Source of the DNA: Allodiplogaster sudhausi
Lineage: Eukaryota; Nematoda; Chromadorea; Rhabditida; Diplogasteridae
Reading direction: 5' to 3'
DNA: 64,000 nucleotides
Assembly (NCBI GenBank): GCA_945643635.1
Contig: CALZFC010000305.1
Coordinates: forward strand, 124,001-188,000
Under the pieces are notes generated by a model that worked only from the letters and a program-made list of their open reading frames with translations, made no database searches and was not told where the DNA came from. Each line of letters opens with the position of its first letter. Position 1 is the stretch's first letter. A program made the position numbers and the translations under genes. Below, piece by piece: positions 56,520-64,000 of this stretch.

Positions 56520-58998
56520 TCAGTAGGGAGTAGCCGGCTTGGAAACGGGGGCCGCCGCGATGGGAAGGGGCGCGTAGTTGGAGGGAACGGGGAGCGGCTC
56601 AAGGCGTGCAGGAGACGGATGATAGGTCGGGTACGAGGGGGCGGCCTGGAAGAGAGATAAATATTTATTCGACTGATTAAGAACTACGGATGTACGACGA
56701 TTTAATCAAAAGGGCTTGTTAAAATTAAAAAGGAGATGCAACTGACACGAGCAGGATAAGAGATGACGAGAGTCGGCGTCGGCTGAACGTAGCGAGCGGC
56801 GGGCTGCTCCAGTTTGTAGGCGGTCACCGGGGTCGGGTCCTGGGAGCAAGAAAGTTCATTCAGCTGATTTGCTATATTTATTCATCAACGATAAACACAC
56901 CCCAAAGTGAATTATAGTTTCAAAAACTATTAATTCATTCTTGAGCGACCCTCTGAACCCATAAAATGGAACTTGAGGGAGCACGATGGGTGGGAGCGGC
57001 TGGGCGGAGGGTGCCGGATTGTAAGGTGCAGAGGTCGTGACCGGAGGGAGGAAGACGACCTGCTGGTATCCGCGCGTAGTCGCAGGGGCATCCTGATGGT
57101 AGACAACGGCGGGAGGCGCCTGCGGCACGGAAGGAGCGTAGCGAGGGAAGCGAGAACCGTAGCCGCCCGAGGAGAGGTTCTGAACGGAAAGAGATTAGAT
57201 GGAAACATTACTTTGTTAAACTGACATTTTAGTTTTTAACAGACAGCGATAGAGAAAGAGAAAGAGACAGAGATAGAGTCGAGTGAGAGAGAGAGAGAGA
57301 GAGAAGAACGAACCTCCATCTCCGGCTTGTAGGGAAGAGCAGAGGAAGAAGCGTATCCAGTGGTCGGGATGTCCTGCGAGAGAAAGATTTTAGAGAATGA
57401 AGTGGAAGAGAGGGAAGAAAATAATCTTCACACGCAGAGAAAGGAAGAAAGGGAAAGAGAGAACGAGAGAGAAAGAGAGAGAGAGAAAGCGAGAGAGAGA
57501 GAGAGAGAGAGAGAAGCTACAGCAGGGAGATTCTAACCAGAGCAGCCGTGGTCGTCTCCTCAACTGCATATCCCGTCTTTACCGGGACATCGCTGAATGA
57601 AGCAGCAGAGGTGGTGGTGGCGTAGCTGCCATTGGAAGGAGAGGCATAGACCAAAGACGAGGTAGTCCGGTCCTGGAAGGAATGTCTCGATTACGATATC
57701 TTTTTTTAATAACTTTAATTTTTTTAGTAATAATAAGTTCATAACTTTATATTTATTCTAAATTTACTGATGGCGAACACCAACCATGGCCAGAGTGGTC
57801 GTCTCCTGTGCTCCGTAGCGAGCATCGGCGGGCAGAGTTGGGATGTCACTGAAGAGCGGAGCCGAGGTGGTCGTGGTTGAGTAGCTCTCCGTGGACGGGC
57901 TCGCATAACCGGAGGCCATAGTCGGGTTCTGCAAGGAGAACTATTTTAAACACTACGTCGCAATTTTTTATCTTTTAGCAATAATAACTTAAGTTCAGAT
58001 GATTGACGATAGAACCGATTTGTTGTGACGGAGAGAAAGAGAGAGAGTGTGAGAGAGACATAGAGAGAGATTTACAGTTAAGGACAGAAAAGATGGAGGG
58101 GAGCGAGAGAGAGAAAGAGAAAGAGAGAGAGAGTGTGTGAGAGAGAGAGACGACGACGGAGAGTTAGGTGTAGAAACAGTGTGGCAGTGAGGGGGAGACA
58201 GAGAGGGAGATACAGAGGGAGAGCGAGAGCGAGAGGCGCTAACCATCGCAGCGGTACTCGTCTCCTGTGCTTCGTAGCTTGCTCGAGTTGGGATGTACCG
58301 GATGTCGCTGAAGAGAAGAGCAGAAGTGGTGGTGGCGTAGCTCTCAGTGGACGGGCCAGCATAGCCGGAGGAGACCGTCGGGTCCTGAACGGATACTGAT
58401 TATTGAATACGGTACGATTGATTAACTATTATTTTCGAATATAAACGTGGAGGAAGAACGTGATAATTATCCAGAGAGAGGTAACGGCGGGAAAAGCTAC
58501 CGTAAGAGTACAATTGGTTGAGAGAGGAGAGAGGTAGATAGCTAACCATCGCTGCGGTAGTCGTCTCCTGGCTAGCGTAGCGGATCGGGACATCGCGGAA
58601 GATCGGAGCAGAAGTTGTGGGGGCCGAGGTCGGAGCCGCCGTGGCGTAGCTCTCGGTGGACGGCGCAGCGTAGCCCGAAGAGATGGTCGGATTCTGCAAG
58701 TAAGGCACGATTATCAAGCGGAAACACGTTTTTAGATTATTAAATTGTCATTTAAGAAAAGATATAATGGCTATCTTTACTAAACTTATATTTTATCTAA
58801 GGGGAAAATTGTTTTGTTAGAGAAAAGGATGCTAACCAGCGCGATGAAAGTCTCCTTCGCTGGGTAGACAGCCTGGGTTGGCTTCGACGGAACATCGCTG
58901 AAGAGAGGAGCAGAGGTCGTGGGGAGCGAGGGAAGGACGTAGGCGAGAGACGCAGAAGACGAGAGGAGAAGAAGAGCGGCCGAGACAGGGAGAGACAT
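56520..58998 (-). CDS. Secreted Pro/Ser/Thr repeat protein, one repeat per exon
   Basis: 404 residues from nine exons: 58998-58837, 58693-58547, 58384-58244, 57928-57785, 57672-57538, 57373-57314, 57179-56973, 56839-56747 and 56645-56520. All introns are phase 0. Signal peptide (MSLPVSAALLLLSSSASLAY). Exons 1-5 each carry a variant of a ~47-residue repeat with SGYA.PSTESYATTT, SAPLFSD(I/V)P and ETTTAAM; exon 6 is a truncated version. The C terminus is rich in Pro, Tyr and Ala (PPVTTSAPYNPAPSAQPLPP), as in cuticle, eggshell or mucin-like proteins. No cysteines are evident. Introns hold (GA)n tracts. The Ty3 element begins 31 bp past the stop, so the native 3' UTR is cut. Function unknown; an extracellular structural role is inferred. 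Confidence 0.75.
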
Positions 58999-59117
58999 CT
59001 TGGCAGGTTGCTGCCGAAGTGGAAAGGAGTTCTTTTATACCCGATTTGAGGTGGAGAGCGAGCGGAAGAGAACGTGTTGAATACATTGAAGATCAAAAAT
59101 AGGAGGCAAGAGAGTGC

Positions 59118-59178
59118 AGATGTGTTTGAGAGAGTGAGATAGAGAGAGAGGTAGGGAGAGAGATAGAGAGAGATAGAA

Positions 59179-59217
<39 letters not shown>

Positions 59218-59232
59218 AAGATAGAGATAGAA
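59118..59232. repeat. (GA)n microsatellite upstream of the repeat-protein gene
   Basis: GAGAGATAGAGA-type purine tract about 120 bp 5' of the start codon. Confidence 0.9.
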
Positions 59233-59503
59233 AGAAAGTGACTACAAAGTGGGGAGGGAGGAGAGATGATCGCGTTGAAATTGCATGAATTTGATCTACA
59301 TATATGCACGGAATTCTGGAATCTCGCAGAAACAAAGAGAGTTGGTTCTACTTCTTCTTTTAGTTTTCTGTTTGGATTGTGTTGCATCAGCATTTGAATT
59401 TCGATGTGATTTTATTGAGTTTGAAAACATAATGTGGGATCGTTTCGTTTCTGTGGCTTCTATTATTTCTTTAATTACCCGTGTTTGAGAAAGAGAGCTG
59501 TTA

Positions 59504-59996
59504 CCGCGGAGGGTGTCCTGATGATTCTTCCAATTGAAATTCTTTCAATGATAATTCTTCCAAATTTAGAATGATAATTCTTCTAATGATAATTCTTCCA
59601 ATGAGAATTCTTCCAATGAGAATTCTTCCAAATCTAATGATAATTCTTCCAATTTTAGAATTTTTTAAATTATTTGCACATAGGTATTGTTTTCATTTTA
59701 GACTAATTTTACGGCTTCAAGCAAGCATCCAAGGTTGCATTTCGTGCAAAGTGGGTAAAATACATATATTATTAAAGCATTAGTACTTCGTTCACAGAAC
59801 GTATTAAGAATGAGAGAGAAAGAGAGAGAGAGTTCTTCTATGACGACGAGGGTTTGTATCTCAAAGTGTGTGAGATACACATGTTAATGTGGAAGGCAGT
59901 AATGCTGTAGTTGTTGACAACTACAGCACCCTCTTCCTGCCCGACTTCCTGGACTCGACCGCAAAGAACATTGTCGAACCCTAGTCGTCGTAAGAA

Positions 59997-60037
<41 letters not shown>

Positions 60038-60364
60038 CATTCTTTACCTTAGTCTCTCTTCAATACGTTCCGTGAACGAAGTGCTAATGCTTTAATTAAT
60101 ATATGAATTTTACCCACTTTGCATGAAATGCATCCTTGAATGCTTGCTTTGAGCCATAAAATTAGTCAAAAACATGAAAACAATATCTATGTGCAAATTT
60201 TAAAAAAATTTCTAAAATTAGAAGAATTATCATTGGATTTGGAAGAATTCTCATTGGAAGAATTATCTTTGGAAGAATTCTCATTGGAAGAATTATCATT
60301 CTAAATTTGGAAGAATTATCATTGGAAGAATTTCATTTGGAAGAATTATCAAGGAACCCCGCGG
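59504..60364. mobile_element. Foldback element, ~350-bp inverted arms
   Basis: Arms run inward from CCGCGG (59504-59509 and 60359-60364). The outer parts consist of repeated AT(A/G)ATTCTTCCAATG words. Inner parts match too (TACTTCGTTCACAGAACGTA against its complement near 60066-60087, and GACGACGAGGG against CCCTAGTCGTC). The centre is about 110 bp with a small hairpin (GCTGTAGTTGTTGACAACTA). No ORF. No clear target duplication. Confidence 0.8.
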
Positions 60365-61842
60365 AGACATGTTCAGGGGAAAAGGGTGACATAAATATGT
60401 ACATACTTACACTTATGTTAGACAACCAATCTGTTCTTTGGCATCTCTCTCTCTCTCTCTGTGTTTGTTTCTCTCATTCTCTCACTCATTCACTCTCTCT
60501 CTGTCTCTCACTTTCTTTCACTTCTTCGCTCTCGATCCCTCTCTCGTCATCCATTTCCACACTATGAGAAAAAAACTCACAATCAGTGTCCGATTGCTTC
60601 TCCTCAGCCATTCCTTGCTTTGAACGAAAGCCGATTTTGTCATCGATTACTCTAACCCCCTTCTACCTCCTTCATACTTGTAAAAGTGGATTTTACGAGT
60701 TCTGACATCAATGTTTTTATATTATTATTCACCCTAATTGGTGTGCTGCAAAAAGACAGAGAGAGAGCAAGAGAGAGCGAGAGAGAGAGAGAGAGAGAGA
60801 GACAGAAATGTATACTTTGAAGAGTTATTCTTTATGTTATTTTCGTCATGTACGCTTTTAAATGTGTTGTGTACGAACGATGTTATGGCTGATTGATAGC
60901 GTTTTCTGGAGTCATCAGCGAGTATAAAGGGATCAGAAAGGAGGTCATCAGATCAAGAGAGAGAGAGAGAGACAGACAGAGAGAGAGACTGAGAGAAAGA
61001 GAGAGAGAGAGAGAGAGGAAAAGTCGTACTAAAAGAGCACGTAACTCTACCACAATCTATTTGAATTTTTCAGATTCTCAGGCGAGAAAATGACAGTGCA
61101 AAATTAGCATGCTGAACACACACAGTTTTATCCGTTTCCAAATCGTTTCCTGGATAGAAGGAACACTGGAAATGTGCCAGGCAGCTAATAATAGCACCAT
61201 TATTCCGCAAGCTTTTTCTACCTTCATCAACGGTGCTCTTTTCATTCCCTTTAAATTGTTATATTTCTTTTTCCTAGACCGGTTTTGTTATTGATGAATA
61301 CCAGGCAGTAAAACCTATAGGAATGCATTAACATTGCTACGGAACATATTGGTCGATTAGCGAACGTAGCTATTGGTAAAAACCTCTTCAAAATTTACGT
61401 TTATTATGTTTTTTTTTTCTGCAAGTGACCTTGCAAATATTCTCTGGATATTCCAGGAAGGCGTCGTATGTTTTATTGCTTTCTTTCGTTTCATCCCAAT
61501 GACCGTGTGTTTTATAAAAATTATTTCATTTCTTGCTTTCCTTCTGAGTTGCGATGTCCGTGAATGTTAAAAAAACTTCTTTAACGACACCTTCAGATGT
61601 CATAAGATTTTTGTAGTGCACGTTTATCAGAGATGTCAACTCATTGCAATCTGGCTAAGGGCGTATGGGAATAGCCTCAGGGCGACGTCTCCAAGCTCGG
61701 CGCGCACAGCCGTCGAGGCAAACGCGATCGGAAATGGTTAGATATTTGTCAATCGGGAGAGGAAAACAAGCAGATTTGCCGAGACCAATTCTTCAACTAT
61801 GTACATACAATGTACCTTTATCAACGATAACCATAAAGTTAC
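60365..61842. other. Spacer with (CT)n and (GA)n tracts
   Basis: Microsatellites at about 60446-60510, 60758-60803 and 60955-61020. Short ORFs look accidental. The last exon of the adjacent minus-strand gene may lie at about 61790-61740. Confidence 0.4.
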
Positions 61843-62087
61843 CGTTTCTTTCGCTTCCTCGACCGTACTCGCAGAGGCAAAGTTGAAGAGCGACCTTGCC
61901 TCTTCTGAAAGGCTATCTACGACCTGAATTAGATACTATGTACATGTGCAAACATGTATGTATATGTATTTCGGTGCATGATCGTATTATCCGTCAACAA
62001 AGTTAAACGAAATCATGACTAGTACCTTTTCGGCGTATTCTGGATGGTCGAAGAGATTCTGAAAGTCCTTTGCGAAAGCAGCCTAAA

Positions 62088-62126
<39 letters not shown>

Positions 62127-62455
62127 TATACATAAAACATCAAATCTATGTATTGAAGATATCAATTTTTAGAAATAAGGGACCTGGATAGCCGCGGGAA
62201 TAGCTTTCGCCTTGTCTTCTTCGTCGACTGGGAGAAGTCTATTCATCTTATGCAAGAGCTCGGCTACTCGGGGGCTCAGGCCATCAACGATGTCTGTTGG
62301 AGATGCCTGAAAAAGCCCATTGCTGATGTACACTTTGATATAATAAAAAAATCTATTTTCTTGACCAAATAAGACACAACGGACTTCCTAACCTGGCAGC
62401 GACCTACCCAGAGCGTGGCAGAAGCGTACAACCCGAGAATATTGATGAGTTTCAT
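61843..62455 (-). CDS. Small secreted helical protein
   Basis: Exons 62455-62393 (signal peptide, MKLINILGLYASATLWVGRC), 62306-62184, 62082-62026 and 61923-61843, all phase 0 with consensus splice sites. The mature part is helical, acidic and amphipathic (VAELLHKMNRLLPVDEED; AFAKDFQNLFDHPEYAEK; DSLSEEARSLFNFASAS), without cysteines. This recalls small helical secreted nematode proteins such as the FAR or SXP/RAL-2 groups, but no signature motif is present, so I do not assign a family. A last exon from an acceptor near 61797 would add about 15 residues to a TGA. Confidence 0.6.
62090..62128. repeat. (AT)n microsatellite in an intron
   Basis: TATATA run between exons 2 and 3 of the helical-protein gene. 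Confidence 0.9.
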
Positions 62456-64000
62456 CTAGAATATCACTTTTCTGTTTTTGAAATATTGCTATTGTTTTAT
62501 TAGTTTTAATAATTAGTACAATTTTTTTGCCAATATTAGTGGTTATTACATATGTACCTGGCGATAGTTAGGAGATATCAAGGAAAAGAGCTGGAAGCGT
62601 AAAGTAATTCACTTATGATTGAGCAGCCTTTTATATAGAACGCAAGTGGTCTTTTGAAGTGGTTCGGCATTATGACTCTCTCCGATTTCCATAATTCCGG
62701 ATCATTTGATCACCTGAACTTTCAAGTATGTGGGATCATTTCTATGCCACATCCATAGCTCCGGTCGGCATAAGTAGCGCATTTGCCTGCAGGAATAGTG
62801 CCAAATTGAAAAGAATGCTCTGGAGACACATCAGCCAGCTGAGTATTCAAAGAAGTGCATCGAGGAAAATGGCGTTGATATCGCTAAATCACAAAACCAC
62901 TGGAAAGAGAATGACTGAGCTGGATCGGGCAACTATCAGCTTGCTGGGATCGCGCTCTGAATGTCTCTTCCTTGCTCATTCCTCGGATGTGCAGGTTAGC
63001 TGGCAATTTAAAATTGCAACGTTTTCCAATAATCAAATCGCATATGATGGTGTTATCAAAATAATAAAAGGAGTACTCGGGTGTTGAAAAAAGGTTCTTA
63101 ATTCCTGATAGAAAACGTTACAAATGGGTCTCCGTTAAAAGGGATGATCTCCTGGATATTCACGTGATGAATTAAGAAACCCCGGCAATATTTGTATAAC
63201 CCTTGCCAGACACGTTGCTATCAATCCTGAATCGTTCACACAAAAAACATTGTTTGATATATCAAACAATTTCAGACAAACAATTTGTTTCAGTATTACC
63301 CCAAAATGTTTCATAACCCTCTAGCCCACCCTCTCCAACGTTCTCTCCGTCTCTCTCTCTCTCTCTCTCTCTCTGCAGAGGATTTATTCTGGTCGTAACC
63401 TTGTAGTAACCCTAAATGAAAGAGAAGAAAATTTTATGAAAAAAAAATGTACGGTGTGGAATTCAAAAGTATCAAATCTGTGGATAAATAAAAGAGAAAT
63501 AGGGCTTCCGCAAACCATGTACTCTTTCAGCCACGTTAGTTGGGATGGCAACAAAGCACAAAGAACGACCGATGCGAAAACATGCACCAGAATCCCGAGC
63601 GGATGTAGTTTATATTTAACAAACTTGGCATTCGTGTGAAAGGGACCTCTTCCAATGACATTTTGCAGGTCAAACTTTATCGGACAAGAGCATAAAAAGA
63701 AAATTTGTATGCTTTAAGATGAGATTCTCTAACAATACGCACCTCTGGGACCTGAATTATTATATTTAGCTAGCGGGCGCTGGGTAAAATCAATGAGATT
63801 TTATTTCATTAGTAGAATATCACTAAATTTACCTGCACATGTTTGTGAGGAAATCGTAATCGAAGAAATGCGTCATGCGTATTTTTGAGTTCAGCAATTC
63901 TGCACTTGCTTAACGAATAAATTAATTTAAAAGTATGCACATTTTCATGTCATTATGACGACAATGAGCTCTCATTCTTCAATCAAGATGCCTTCGCAGT
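62456..64000. other. No gene supported
   Basis: AT-rich with a short (CT)n tract near 63345-63375. A 119-residue plus-strand ORF at 62728-63087 has no domain or splice context that I can support. Confidence 0.35.

Overview
The window looks like nuclear DNA of a nematode. Genes are split into many short exons. Most introns end in TTTTCAG-like acceptors. Several start codons sit a few bases behind an acceptor that has no visible upstream exon, as expected for spliced-leader trans-splicing. The protein content fits: a myosin VI (SPE-15/HUM-3 type), relics of a UBE2Q/ubc-25-like E2, a TSP1 plus paired-Cys tail of the kind common in nematode secreted proteins, and a long extracellular protein of alternating Cys modules resembling the nematode ET module. 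I do not name a species. No rRNA, tRNA or CRISPR array was recognised. Introns and spacers are loaded with (GA/CT)n microsatellites, satellites and foldback elements.

Layout: 1-6.9 kb (minus) holds copy A of a two-gene DNA-transposon cassette: a C2H2-finger transposase-like gene followed by an accessory gene. 8.1-10.3 kb (minus) is an unrecognised secreted-protein gene. 11.9-15.6 kb is a repeat block: four 386-bp units, five 56-bp units and a 1.07-kb near-perfect inverted repeat. 16.3-22.0 kb (minus) carries a small membrane-protein gene and the alternating Cys-module gene. 23.6-24.5 kb is a compact five-exon gene of about 127 residues. 25.6-27.1 kb is a Cys-rich gene carrying a MITE with an 8-bp target duplication. 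28.9-29.4 kb is a UBE2Q relic. 29.6-34.8 kb (plus) is copy B of the two-gene cassette, with coding lesions. 37.3-41.7 kb contains TSP1 exons and a tandemly duplicated Cys domain; a 451-bp MITE sits in one duplicate and the empty site is preserved in the other. 42.0-46.9 kb (plus) is myosin VI with an internal deletion. 47.8-56.5 kb is a complete Ty3-type LTR retrotransposon with equal-length 275-bp LTRs and a 4-bp target duplication. 56.5-59.0 kb is a secreted repeat protein built from phase-0 exons. 59.5-60.4 kb is another foldback element. 61.8-62.5 kb is a small secreted helical protein gene.

The best candidate for an under-described system is the two-gene transposon. Both copies keep the order transposase then accessory gene, on the same strand, 150-170 bp apart, with an acceptor just before the second ATG. 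This suggests that the element is expressed as a nematode-style operon. The second candidate is the Ty3 element, whose intact 1683-residue Gag-Pol has a transmembrane segment between Gag and protease and which carries an extra coiled-coil ORF near its 3' end.
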